Source: Hymenobacter psoromatis (GTDB lineage Bacteria > Bacteroidota > Bacteroidia > Cytophagales > Hymenobacteraceae). Taken from it: 64,000 bases of DNA. The notes under the pieces were generated by a model that saw only the letters and a program-made list of their open reading frames with translations, had not been told where the DNA came from and ran no database searches. The position numbers were made by a program, and so were the translations under genes. Where the stretch lies: positions 3,224,001-3,288,000 of the forward strand of contig CP014771.1 of NCBI GenBank assembly GCA_001596155.1, read 5' to 3'. Of the stretch, positions 11,354 to 19,475 are shown piece after piece (positions within the stretch are counted from its first letter, which is position 1; each line of letters begins with the position of its first letter).

Positions 11354-12019
11354 CTAGAACAGGCCTTTTTTCACGGTGCGGTGCCCGTTTTCGTCGATTT
11401 TAACCTTGGTGCCGTCGGCACGCTTGATTTTCAGGGAGCCGTCGTCGCTGCGCTTAATTTTAGCGCCGTTGTTGTACTTCACCTTGCCCGCGTCTTCGCT
11501 ATTTTCCAGCTTCTTAATGCCCGAGCCTTTGCCAACCCGCTTGCCCAGGCTAGGCTTGGTTTCGGTGGCTTTGGCAACGGCCAGCGTAGTGGCCGTGTAC
11601 GGGCCAGCGTAGTAGTTGCCGGCGTTGCCGGTGTAGGTTTTGTATTCGGGTGCCGTGACGGTAGTTTTTACCGCGTTGGAAGCCTGGTCGTTAGCCGCCT
11701 TCAGGGCGGCGTAGCGGCCGGTGGTGTCGGTGGCGTAGCGCGCATCGATGGCGCGCATGGCCCGGCCGCGGGTGTAGTAGATGGGCCGCAGCTTGGTGGG
11801 TAGGGCCGTGTCGGCGGCGTTAAGCTCGCCGGCAACGCGGGTAGCCAGGGTGTTGGCGGCGTTGCGGTAGGCCAGCGTATCAACGGCCGCTATTCGCGTG
11901 GTATCGGTGCCGGCCGGCAGGGTAGTAGTGGTGGTAGTTTCAGTAGTTTTAGCGTCCTGCGAGCAGGAGGCGAACGTGAAAGCGGCGGCCGCAGCCAGCA
12001 GGATAAATTTGGTAGTCAT
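11354..12019 (-). CDS. Lipoprotein with Thr-rich N-terminus and basic C-terminal repeats
   Basis: A 221-residue protein starting MTTKFILLAAAAAFTFASC, a lipoprotein signal with lipobox FASC. The mature N-terminus is threonine-rich, a helical middle follows, and the C-terminus carries short lysine-rich repeats (GAKIKRSDDGSLKIKRADGTKVKIDENGHR) that resemble beta-strand repeats. Function unknown. An in-frame start at 12133 would put 38 residues before the signal peptide and is rejected. Confidence 0.7.
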   Translation of the reverse strand: MTTKFILLAAAAAFTFASCSQDAKTTETTTTTTLPAGTDTTRIAAVDTLAYRNAANTLATRVAGELNAADTALPTKLRPIYYTRGRAMRAIDARYATDTTGRYAALKAANDQASNAVKTTVTAPEYKTYTGNAGNYYAGPYTATTLAVAKATETKPSLGKRVGKGSGIKKLENSEDAGKVKYNNGAKIKRSDDGSLKIKRADGTKVKIDENGHRTVKKGLF

Positions 12020-12141
12020 GAGCTTAAGAAGCGTAAGGAGGGGTTTTGCCCGCGAATTTGGCTTCTTACGCAGGGGCGGAAAGCGATGTTGCCAGCCTTT
12101 GGGTAAAAGACTGGCAACAAATGCGTTAAGCAAAGAATAAG

Positions 12142-13011
12142 CTAGGCGTTCACCACCGAGCCGCCGTTGGGGTGCAGCGTCTGGCCCGAGAAGTACGAAG
12201 CGTCTTCCGAAGCCAGAAACACGTAGGCCGGGGCCACTTCGGAGGGCTGGCCGGCGCGGCCCATCGGCGTGTCGTGGCCGAAGAGTGGCAGCTTGAGCAG
12301 CCCTACCCCCACGATGAACGGCGTCCAGATGGGACCCGGCGCAACCGAGTTCACGCGAATGCCTTTCTTGATGAGCTGCAGCGACAAAGCCCGCGTGAAG
12401 GCCTCAATCGCGCCCTTGGTCGAGGTGTAGTCGAGCAGTTGCTCATTGCCCTTATAGGCGTTCACCGACGTGGTATTGATAATCGCCGCGCCTTCCTTGA
12501 GGTGCTGAAGCGCCGCCCGCGTGACGCGGAACATGGCGATAATGTTGAGGTTGAAGATGCTGTCCAGCTCATCGTCCGTGATGTCTTCCAGCGAGTCGTG
12601 CCAGTTCTGCTCGGCGGCGTTATTTACCAGAATATCGAGCTTGCCATACTCAGCTACGGTGCGCTCCACAATTTGCTGGCAGAAGGCGCGCTGCTTGAGG
12701 TCGCCGGGCAGCAGCAGGCAGCGCCGGCCGCGGCCCTGCACCAGCTCCTGGGTCTTTTCGGCGTCCTGCTGCTCGGTAGGAAAGTAGCAGATGGCCACGT
12801 CGGCCCCTTCGGCGGCAAAATGCACGGCCACGGCCCGGCCAATGCCCGAGTCGCCGCCCGTGATGAGGGCCACCTTGTCTTTGAGCTTGTCGGCCCCCTT
12901 GTAGTCGGGCCGGATGTGCTCGGGCTCGGGGGTCATCTTGTATTCGAGGCCGGGCTTGCCGGCGCCCGCGTCCTGGTGCTGGGGCGGAAAAATGGTGGGT
13001 TGGTCAGCCAT
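12142..13011 (-). CDS. SDR family oxidoreductase (YghA / stress protein 39-like)
   Basis: This 289-residue short-chain dehydrogenase has a long N-terminal extension (PPQHQDAGAGKPGLEYKM) typical of the YghA/general-stress subgroup. It carries the nucleotide site TGGDSGIGRAVAVHFA, the NNAAEQ motif, and the catalytic Ser (INTTSVNAY) with YTSTK. The reaction is NAD(P)-dependent alcohol/carbonyl interconversion, substrate unknown. It lies among stress genes (YsnF pair, aldehyde dehydrogenase). Confidence 0.9.
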   Translation of the reverse strand: MADQPTIFPPQHQDAGAGKPGLEYKMTPEPEHIRPDYKGADKLKDKVALITGGDSGIGRAVAVHFAAEGADVAICYFPTEQQDAEKTQELVQGRGRRCLLLPGDLKQRAFCQQIVERTVAEYGKLDILVNNAAEQNWHDSLEDITDDELDSIFNLNIIAMFRVTRAALQHLKEGAAIINTTSVNAYKGNEQLLDYTSTKGAIEAFTRALSLQLIKKGIRVNSVAPGPIWTPFIVGVGLLKLPLFGHDTPMGRAGQPSEVAPAYVFLASEDASYFSGQTLHPNGGSVVNA

Positions 13012-13139
13012 TTGCTTGCTAATGAGCTTGGGTTTGTGGAAAGGACTTGGCTTAACGGCCGGCGACGGCGGGGGTTACCGGCGGCCCGGCTTTTTGGGTA
13101 AAAAATCTGGTTCTTTGCGGCTTCCTTACCCCCTTGCCC

Positions 13140-13760
13140 GTGTCCGAACTACCGGCTCCCGCGTTGCTCCCTACCCCCCCGCCGCACCGCCACTTCGTGC
13201 TGCACAAGCCCTGGGGCTACCTCAGCCAGTTCACCAGCACGTTTGCTAAAGAGGTGAAAAAGAAGCGCTTTCTGGGCGAATTAGGCGATTTTCCGGCCGG
13301 CACGATGGCCATTGGCCGGCTCGACGAAGACAGCGAGGGCCTGCTGTTGCTCACCACCGACGGCCGGGTGAGCGAGCAGGTGCGCGGCCGCCACGTGGAA
13401 AAGGAATACTACGCCCAGGTCGATGGCCTGCTCACGCCCGCGGCGCTGGCGCAGCTGCAAAGCGGCGTGGCCATCAGTATTCACGGCGTGGCCTACCACA
13501 CCTTGCCCTGCCAGGCGCGCCTGCTGGCCGAAGCACCCGCCCTACCCCCCCGCGGCCGGCGCATCCGCGACGAGCGCCACGGCCCCACCAGCTGGGTCGC
13601 CCTCACCGTGACGGAGGGCAAGTTCCGGCAGGTGCGCAAGATGACGGCCGCCGTGGGTTTCCCAACCCTGCGGCTGGTGCGCGTGCGGGTGGGCGAGGTG
13701 CGGCTGCAGGGCCTGCCCGCCGGGGCCAGCCGCGAGGTAAGTAGCTTTTTCGAGAAATAA
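13140..13760 (+). CDS. rRNA large-subunit pseudouridine synthase (RluE-like)
   Basis: The 206-residue protein is an RsuA/RluE-type synthase without an S4 domain: HFVLHKPWGYLSQFTS, the catalytic aspartate motif GRLDEDSEGLLLLTTDG, KEYYAQVDG and the C-terminal EGKFRQVRKMTAAVGFPTLRLVRVRVG. It isomerises a specific uridine in 23S rRNA. A GTG at 13140 is taken as start; a TTG two codons upstream is also possible. Both lie just after CCTTACCCCC. Confidence 0.9.
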   Translation: MSELPAPALLPTPPPHRHFVLHKPWGYLSQFTSTFAKEVKKKRFLGELGDFPAGTMAIGRLDEDSEGLLLLTTDGRVSEQVRGRHVEKEYYAQVDGLLTPAALAQLQSGVAISIHGVAYHTLPCQARLLAEAPALPPRGRRIRDERHGPTSWVALTVTEGKFRQVRKMTAAVGFPTLRLVRVRVGEVRLQGLPAGASREVSSFFEK

Positions 13761-13866
13761 GGAGTAAATTCGGGACTTATTTCGGTGCGAGGTGGTTATA
13801 ACCTAAGCGGTTGCCGCCCGGTGGCAGTCTTTTACCGCCCAGCAACCGAATACCCTACTCCCCCCT

Positions 13867-14325
13867 ATGGCCAGAGCGCAAGAAAGTTTCAGCAAGAAAG
13901 AAAACGAGAAAAAGCGGCTGAAGAAGCAGCAGGAAAAAGCCGAGCGCCGCGAAGAGCGCCAGGCCAACAAGAAAGATTCGAGCCTGGAAGAAATGCTCGC
14001 CTACGTGGACGAGAACGGCAACATCACCTCGACGCCGCCCGACCCGACGCGTAAGAAGAAGGAAATCAACGCCGAAGACATCGTTTTGGGCGTGCCCAAG
14101 CAGGAAGACCGCGAGCCCGAGGAGGTGACGCGCACCGGCACGGTCACGTTCTTCAACTCGTCGAAAGGCTACGGCTTCATCAAGGATGCCGCCAGCCAGG
14201 AAAGCATCTTCGTGCACGTGAATGCCCTGGGCAGCCTCACGCTGCTCGAAGGCAACCGGGTCACGTTTGAGATTGAGCCGGGCATGAAAGGCCCGACCGC
14301 CGTACGCGTCAGAATGAGTGCCTAG
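13867..14325 (+). CDS. Cold-shock domain protein with basic coiled N-terminus
   Basis: A 152-residue protein. Residues 1-45 are a lysine/glutamate-rich helix (KKENEKKRLKKQQEKAERREE). The C-terminal 65 residues are a cold-shock domain with both RNP motifs (SSKGYGFIKD and SIFVHV). It binds single-stranded nucleic acid, probably as an RNA chaperone. The ATG is two bases after CCCTACTCCCCCC. A strong terminator follows. Confidence 0.9.
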   Translation: MARAQESFSKKENEKKRLKKQQEKAERREERQANKKDSSLEEMLAYVDENGNITSTPPDPTRKKKEINAEDIVLGVPKQEDREPEEVTRTGTVTFFNSSKGYGFIKDAASQESIFVHVNALGSLTLLEGNRVTFEIEPGMKGPTAVRVRMSA

Positions 14326-14340
14326 CGCATCGTTGCGCCC

Positions 14341-14390
14341 CAAACCAACAGCGGCGGCTACTCTTCTGAGTAGCCGCCGCTGTTGGTTTG
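14341..14390. terminator. Long perfect hairpin after the cold-shock gene
   Basis: CAAACCAACAGCGGCGGCTAC pairs with its complement around an 8-base loop. It lacks a clear T-tract, so it may instead be a repeat or an mRNA-stabilising hairpin. Confidence 0.6.
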
Positions 14391-14488
14391 TAAGGGGAGT
14401 AGGGCCGGCGCTTTAGCTGCCCGGCCAGGGCTTTAGTGCGTGGCAGCGGCTCACGACCGGCTCCTTCAGCCCAAGCAGGTGGGGTGGT

Positions 14489-14776
14489 TCAGAAAGTAAT
14501 CGCGGCCGGCTCCCATTCGCCACTGACGAGGCCCGTGCGCGTGATTTTCTGCACGAAGGGATTCCAGGCGGTGAACTGCTTGGGGGAGAACGCGTGAGGT
14601 TCGATGGCGACAGGCTTGACCAGCGAGCGCACGAATAGTCGGACGCCTTCGGCGCGAAAACCGGTGAATGAATCTGCTACCAGGGCTACGTCCATAGCAG
14701 ACGTTTGGCGCGGCTCATTGCGGGCGAACGAGCCAACTAGCATGACCTGCCGCAGCTCAATACCCATTTGACGCAA
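14489..14776 (-). CDS. Nucleotidyltransferase-domain (MNT-like) protein, short and probably inactive
   Basis: The 95 residues match the small MNT nucleotidyltransferases paired with HEPN proteins: VMLVGSFARNEPR, then IEPHAFSPKQFTAWNPFVQKITRTG. The usual S-D-x-D metal motif reads SAMD here, so the first catalytic aspartate is lost. Family-like sequence (LAEAKQFAEAL) continues upstream of the TTG used as start until an in-frame TAA at 14817, so the N-terminus may be truncated. No HEPN partner is found nearby. It may be a decaying gene. Confidence 0.55.
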   Translation of the reverse strand: MRQMGIELRQVMLVGSFARNEPRQTSAMDVALVADSFTGFRAEGVRLFVRSLVKPVAIEPHAFSPKQFTAWNPFVQKITRTGLVSGEWEPAAITF

Positions 14777-15069
14777 TGCTTCTGCAAATTGTTTTGCTTC
14801 GGCTAGGGCAGCAGGTTAGGCAAGTAGCCACATTCGTGGCTGTTTGGTGTCGCTCAACCAGCGCACGCGCGAAGGCCTGCGTGGCCCGCTGTGCCGCAAT
14901 GCGCTGATAACCAGAACCGTAGAGATGCACTTATCCCGACAATCCTCGTTTGGCGGCCTACCCCCGCGCGGCCGGCTGGCTCCAAAGTAGTCGGCACGCA
15001 CACTATTTCGGGAGCGGCCGGGTTAAGTTTGCGTTAATTAGTAACGGCCCCTACCCCCCCGCCCGCTCC
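14777..15069. other. Intergenic region without a supported gene
   Basis: It holds the upstream remnant of the nucleotidyltransferase reading frame and two CCTACCCCC motifs, the second (15050) just before the M16 peptidase start. No RNA gene or terminator is evident. Confidence 0.5.
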
Positions 15070-16308
15070 ATGATTCACTACGAGGAATTTACCCTGCCCA
15101 ACGGCCTGCGCTGCCTGGTACACGAGGATTTTACGACGCCCCTGGCCGTGCTCAATATTTTGTATGACGTGGGCTCGCGCGATGAAAGCCCCGACCAGAC
15201 GGGCTTCGCGCACCTCTTTGAGCACCTCATGTTCAGCGGCTCGGTCAACATTCCGACCTACGACGAGCCCCTGCAGAAGGTGGGCGGCGAAAACAACGCC
15301 TTCACCTCGCAGGACATCACCAACTACTACCTCTCCCTACCCGCCGCCAACCTCGAAACCGGCTTCTGGCTCGAAAGCGACCGCATGCTGGACCTGGCTT
15401 TCTCCGAAAACGGCCTCGACGTGCAGCGCAAAGTGGTGGTGGAAGAGTTCAAGCAGAGCTATCTCAACCAGCCCTACGGCGACGTGTGGCTGAAGCTCAA
15501 GCCCCTGGCCTACACCACGCATCCTTACCAGTGGAACACCATCGGCAAGGAAATCAGCCACATCGAAGATGCCGAAATGAGCGACGTGCGGGCCTTTTTC
15601 CGCGCCCACTACGCCCCGCAGAACGCCATTTTGGTAGTGGCCGGCGCGGCCTCGGTGGCCGAGGTGCGGCGGCTGGCCGAAAAGTGGTTCGGGCCCATTT
15701 CGGGCGGGGTGCGCCAGCCGCGCCAGCTGCCCCAGGAGCCCGTGCAAACCGAAGCCCGCCGCGCCACGGCCACCGCCCCGGTGCCGCTGAGCGCCCTCTA
15801 CAAAGCCTGGCACATGCCCGCCCGCCTCGACCCCCGCTACCACGCCGTGGACCTGCTCAGCGACGTGCTGGGCCGGGGCAAAAGCTCGCGCCTGCACCAG
15901 CGCTTAGTCAAAGACTTGCAGCTGTTTAACAATATCTCCGCCTCCGTTACGGGCTCCCTCGACCCCGGCTTGCTGGTGGTCAGCGGCAAGCTAAACGCCG
16001 GCGTGGCCCTCGAAGAAGCCGACCGCGCCGTGGAAACCGTGGTGGCCGAGCTGCTGAGCGACGAGGTGCCCGCCGACGAATTGCAAAAAGTAAAAAATCA
16101 GGCCGAGGCGGGCCTGGTTTTCGGCGAAATCGAATTGCTGAACCGGGCGCTGGCCCTGGCCATTGGCCAGCTTCTGGGCAATGCTAACCTCGTGAACGAG
16201 GAGCCCGCCCAGCTCCAAGCCGTGACGCCCGCCGACCTGCGCGCCGCCGCCGGGCTGGTGCTCCGCCCCGAAAATTGCAGCACTTTATATTATCAGGCGG
16301 AGGGGTAG
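15070..16308 (+). CDS. M16 family zinc metallopeptidase (insulinase-like)
   Basis: The 412-residue protein has the inverted zinc motif HLFEH (GFAHLFEHLMFSGS) with the downstream glutamate ligand in VVVEEFKQSY, then the inactive M16 C-terminal half (LLSDVLGRGKSSRLHQRLVK). It cleaves peptides or pre-proteins. No signal peptide is seen from this start; the in-frame start at 14950 adds only unconserved residues. In many Bacteroidota M16 genes come in pairs; here only one is present. Its stop TAG lies in GGGGTAGGG. Confidence 0.9.
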   Translation: MIHYEEFTLPNGLRCLVHEDFTTPLAVLNILYDVGSRDESPDQTGFAHLFEHLMFSGSVNIPTYDEPLQKVGGENNAFTSQDITNYYLSLPAANLETGFWLESDRMLDLAFSENGLDVQRKVVVEEFKQSYLNQPYGDVWLKLKPLAYTTHPYQWNTIGKEISHIEDAEMSDVRAFFRAHYAPQNAILVVAGAASVAEVRRLAEKWFGPISGGVRQPRQLPQEPVQTEARRATATAPVPLSALYKAWHMPARLDPRYHAVDLLSDVLGRGKSSRLHQRLVKDLQLFNNISASVTGSLDPGLLVVSGKLNAGVALEEADRAVETVVAELLSDEVPADELQKVKNQAEAGLVFGEIELLNRALALAIGQLLGNANLVNEEPAQLQAVTPADLRAAAGLVLRPENCSTLYYQAEG

Positions 16309-16324
16309 GGATTGGTGTTTAGTG

Positions 16325-16375
16325 ACCGCATCAGAGCGTCATGCTGACGAAGGAAGCATGACGCTCTGATGCGGT
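16325..16375. repeat. Palindromic repeat (GTCATGCTGACGAAGGAAGCATGAC type)
   Basis: ACCGCATCAGAGCGTCATGC pairs with its complement around AGACGAAGGAA-like loop sequence. The GTCATGCTGA core relates it to the palindrome at 20121. The right arm overlaps the earliest possible start of the next lipoprotein. Confidence 0.8.
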
Positions 16376-17142
16376 TAGTAGCCATTAGTGTCTTTGTGGG
16401 GCATATATTTGCACATCCATCCTTCATCTATCGTCTGAGGCGCTTCCTTGCCGCTGCCCTACCCCTGCTGTTGCTGGGAGCCTGCCACCAGACCACGGAT
16501 ACACTCGTCGCACCCGACCACCCTGACTGGTACGCGTTGCGTGCGCCCGACGACCGGGCCATCCAGGCCGTGACCGGGGATATAGACGGCGCGCTGATTA
16601 TTTCGACGACCTTTCACAGCTACCGCACCACCGACCGGGGCAGAAGCTGGTAGCCAATTAACTTCAGCAGGACGAACACAGTGGCGCTGGGCTTTGCGCA
16701 GCGCGGCGACTCGCTGCTGGCCTTGTCGGCCGGCCGCAACAATCACCTCGACTCGACCGACACGAAATACGCTTCCGGCGGCAGCTTTTTCAGTTTCGAC
16801 CAGGGCACCACCTGGCAGCCCGACCCTGACTATGGCCACTTTCTCTTACTGATGCCCCTGGACCGGGTGAAGAACCCGGCCAGCACCGAATACAGCGTTA
16901 TCGTGCGCAAAACGCCGGTCAGCGGCTCCAGCAGCTACTACAGCGAAACCATCGGCATTAAAAGCCAGACCGGCCGCCGCCTGACGCGGCCGCACGACCA
17001 TCAAATCAAGAGCCTATATTTTGATAAGCAATTGCGGCGCTACGTGGCGGGCTCGGCGGCCCTGTGTGGGACGCGCGAAAAATTCACCTTTTGCGGAGCT
17101 GAGAACGGCATTCTCTACGTCTCTAAAAAGCCGCAGCCGTAG
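16369..17142 (+). pseudogene. Lipoprotein with Asp-box (BNR) repeats, interrupted by an in-frame TAG
   Basis: A single reading frame runs from 16369 to 17142, broken only by TAG at 16651-16653. The first part has a lipoprotein signal (FLAAALPLLLLGAC) and ends TTDRGRSW, an Asp-box. After the stop, the same frame continues PINFSRTNTVALGFAQRGDSLLAL and a second Asp-box SFDQGTTW. Asp-boxes occur in sialidase/BNR beta-propellers, so the parent was probably a small secreted propeller protein. A -7 box TATATTTG sits at 16404-16411, so the true start is probably a non-ATG codon after it. It is either a nonsense-mutated gene or two fragments. Confidence 0.7.
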
Positions 17143-17177
17143 GCGCACCGCCCTGAGGATGCGCCTACGGCTGCGGC
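17130..17177. terminator. Hairpin overlapping the lipoprotein pseudogene stop
   Basis: GCCGCAGCCGTAGGCGCA pairs perfectly with its complement around a 12-base loop. The left arm includes the TAG stop and the last codons (KPQP). There is no T-tract, so it may be a repeat that replaced the native end. Confidence 0.65.
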
Positions 17178-17194
17178 TGCTTCGGGCAGGCGGG

Positions 17195-17548
17195 CTATTG
17201 TTTGCGCGGAATGGAGGTGGATTGATTGGCCTTGGCGGCCTCGGCGGCTTTGGCGGCGTGGCCGGCAGCGGGGCCGTCGTAAGGCGGCGTGTTCTTGCCA
17301 TTCTCCCGAACATCTACGGGCTCGCCGGGGGCGGCGTACACGTTGTTGCCCTCGCCGTTGTGGTTGGTGCCGTGCAGCGGGTCGGCGGCGCGGGCGGCGG
17401 GCGAAGTGTTGGGCACTGTGCGCGGCGCGGTGGCGGGCATGCGCTTCACGCGGTGGGTTGGCAAGTGGGTGGTGGGCGTTTGGGCGGCGGCGGCCAGGGC
17501 CAGCAGCAGGCCGGCGGCGGGCAGGCCAAAAGTGCGGAAAATAGTCAT
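17195..17548 (-). CDS. Small secreted protein, unknown function
   Basis: This 117-residue product starts with a signal peptide (MTIFRTFGLPAAGLLLALAAAAQ, likely cleavage after AAA). The mature part is low complexity, rich in Ala, Pro and Asn, with no recognised domain. It shares minus-strand orientation with another small secreted protein 135 bp upstream. Confidence 0.6.
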   Translation of the reverse strand: MTIFRTFGLPAAGLLLALAAAAQTPTTHLPTHRVKRMPATAPRTVPNTSPAARAADPLHGTNHNGEGNNVYAAPGEPVDVRENGKNTPPYDGPAAGHAAKAAEAAKANQSTSIPRKQ

Positions 17549-17683
17549 TAGCAGGGAAATTAAGAAAACCAGGGAAAAGCCACCACGCGGCGGGCGGCTG
17601 CGGTACTTTACGCAGAACGGCCACGAAAGGCTAGCTTCCGTGGCCGCAACCGTGAGGGCAGAAAAAAGGGAGAAAAGCGGGGC

Positions 17684-18112
17684 TTAGCGGCCGGGGGCCA
17701 GCGTGGTGCCGGCCGTGGTGGTGCGGTACAGGGGGCGGCCGTTGTAGTCGGTGCTCACGCCGTGGCCCACCTGGTTGATGGGCATGCCCGGCGCCACCGA
17801 CACGTTGGTAACCGGGCGGTGCTGGCCGTTGCCCACCTCAATAATTGCCGGCGCGGGCTCGTTGCTCCAGCCGCTCCAGGTGCTGGCCGCAGCAACCGGC
17901 GGCTGCGCTGGAATCGCGGCCGCCACGGCAGCGGCTTTGGCAGCGGCCTCGGCGGCGCGCTTCTCGCGGGCGGTGAGGGTGCGGCCGGCGCGGCGCTCGG
18001 CGCGGGGGTAGGAGCCGGGCTTGGAGCTGGCCACTGAGGCAACCTGAGCCGAGGCAGCCTCAGTGGAGAGAAGGGCGAGGCCCAGCAGCGGGAGTAACAG
18101 GCGGCGTAGCAT
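17684..18112 (-). CDS. Secreted Ala-rich protein, unknown function
   Basis: A 142-residue product with signal peptide MLRRLLLPLLGLALLSTEAASAQ. A charged alanine-rich helix (LTAREKRAAEAAAKAAAVAAA) follows, then a C-terminal segment VGNGQHRPVTNVSVAPGMPINQVGHG. No family recognised. An earlier in-frame start at 18286 would bury the signal peptide and is rejected. The gene is divergent from pheS. Confidence 0.6.
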   Translation of the reverse strand: MLRRLLLPLLGLALLSTEAASAQVASVASSKPGSYPRAERRAGRTLTAREKRAAEAAAKAAAVAAAIPAQPPVAAASTWSGWSNEPAPAIIEVGNGQHRPVTNVSVAPGMPINQVGHGVSTDYNGRPLYRTTTAGTTLAPGR

Positions 18113-18305
18113 GGGGAGAGGGGGGGAAAAGGAGTGAAAGTATTTCAAGGTTAAAGAGGCTTTTGCAAAGGCGGTGCCAAGTTTTGCGGGCGGCCCGCGC
18201 TCCCGCGCATTTGTTGGGGAGCGGGGCAGGGGTAGTAACTCTGCGTTTGGCGGTTTAGTATGCCTACCCCCTTGCCCAGGGCGCAAGCCGGCGCATGAGC
18301 CGCCG

Positions 18306-18313
18306 TACCTTTG
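18306..18313 (+). promoter_or_regulatory. Bacteroidota -7 box (TACCTTTG) of pheS
   Basis: TACCTTTG ends 8 bases before the ATG at 18322. It lies inside the longer frame that begins at 18295, which argues that the upstream ATG is not used. Confidence 0.65.
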
Positions 18314-18321
18314 GGGGTATC

Positions 18322-19434
18322 ATGCAGGAATCTATTTCGGGCCTGGCCGCTGAGGTGGCCGCCGCCGACGTGAGCAGCGCCGCCGCCCTCGACCAGTTTC
18401 GCCTTCTCTACCTCGGCCGCAAGGGCCGCCTGGCCGACCTCTTCGACCAGCTCAAAACCGTGCCCGCCGACGAGCGCCGCGCCATTGGCCAGCAGCTCAA
18501 CGGCCTCAAGCAGCAGGCCCAGGCCCGCTTCGACGAGGCGCAGGCCGCGCTGGAAGCAGCGAGCGCCAACCAGCCCGCCAACGCCACTTTCGACTACACC
18601 CTACCCCCCGTGCCGCACGCGCTGGGCACGCGCCACCCGCTGAGCCTGGTGCGCGAACAAATGCTGCGCATTTTCTCGCGCATCGGCTTCGCGGTGGCCG
18701 AAGGGCCTGAAATTGAGGACGACTGGCACAATTTCACGGCCCTCAACTTTCCCGAAAACCACCCGGCACGCGACATGCAGGACACGTTTTTTGTAATGGG
18801 TGAAGGGGTGAATGGGCAAATGGGTGAAGAGGCAAACGAGGGTCCAGCTGGCGAGAGCCCGGAGCACTCACCCATTCACTCATCCACCCATTCACCCATG
18901 CTGTTAAGAACCCACACCAGCACGGTGCAGGTGCGGGTGATGGAAAACGAGCCGCTGCCCATCCGCCGCGTCATGCCCGGCCGGGTGTATCGCAACGAGG
19001 CCATTTCGGCGCGGGCGCACATGCTGTTTCACCAGGTTGAGGGCTTGTATATTGACGAGGGCGTGAGCTTTGCCGACCTCAAGCAGACCATCTATTACTT
19101 TGTGCGTGAGCTGTTTGGCGAGGATATCAACATCCGGTTCCGGCCCAGCTACTTCCCCTTCACCGAGCCCAGCGCCGAGATTGACATCACCTGCCTCATT
19201 TGCAAGGGCGCGGGCTGCAACATCTGCAAAGGTACCGGCTGGGTCGAAATCGGTGGCAGCGGCATGGTGGACCCCGCCGTGCTCGAAAACTGCGGCATCG
19301 ACTCGGAGAAGTACTCGGGCTATGCCTGGGGCATGGGCATCGAGCGCATCGCCATGCTCAAATACCAGGTGAAGGATTTGCGCCTGTTCACCGAAAACGA
19401 CGTGCGCTTCCTGCGTCAGTTCGAGGCGCTTTAG
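18322..19434 (+). CDS. pheS: Phenylalanine-tRNA ligase alpha subunit, with in-frame insertion
   Basis: The 370-residue protein is PheS: N-terminal coiled arm, motif 2 (RVYRNEAISARAHMLFHQVEGL), RPSYFPFTEPSAEID, a Cys cluster CLICKGAGCNICKGTGW, and motif 3 (GYAWGMGIERIAMLKY). With PheT it charges tRNA-Phe. Residues 159-193 form a low-complexity insertion rich in G, E, S and H between DTFFV and LLRTHTST; PheS proteins normally have only a few residues between them. The insertion is encoded by a palindromic repeat. pheT is not in the window, as is usual in Bacteroidota. Confidence 0.95.
   Translation: MQESISGLAAEVAAADVSSAAALDQFRLLYLGRKGRLADLFDQLKTVPADERRAIGQQLNGLKQQAQARFDEAQAALEAASANQPANATFDYTLPPVPHALGTRHPLSLVREQMLRIFSRIGFAVAEGPEIEDDWHNFTALNFPENHPARDMQDTFFVMGEGVNGQMGEEANEGPAGESPEHSPIHSSTHSPMLLRTHTSTVQVRVMENEPLPIRRVMPGRVYRNEAISARAHMLFHQVEGLYIDEGVSFADLKQTIYYFVRELFGEDINIRFRPSYFPFTEPSAEIDITCLICKGAGCNICKGTGWVEIGGSGMVDPAVLENCGIDSEKYSGYAWGMGIERIAMLKYQVKDLRLFTENDVRFLRQFEAL
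18796..18900. repeat. Palindromic repeat inserted in frame within pheS
   Basis: The left part is ATGGGTGAAGGGGTGAATGG with a second ATGGGTGAAG; the right part is CACTCACCCATTCACTC followed by CCACCCATTCACCCATG. The two halves are imperfect inverted copies. The 105 bp keep the frame and contain no stop. Confidence 0.85.
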
Positions 19435-19475
19435 GCGGGTGAACCCGCCCGCACTCACTTTTTGTTTAGCCTGCC

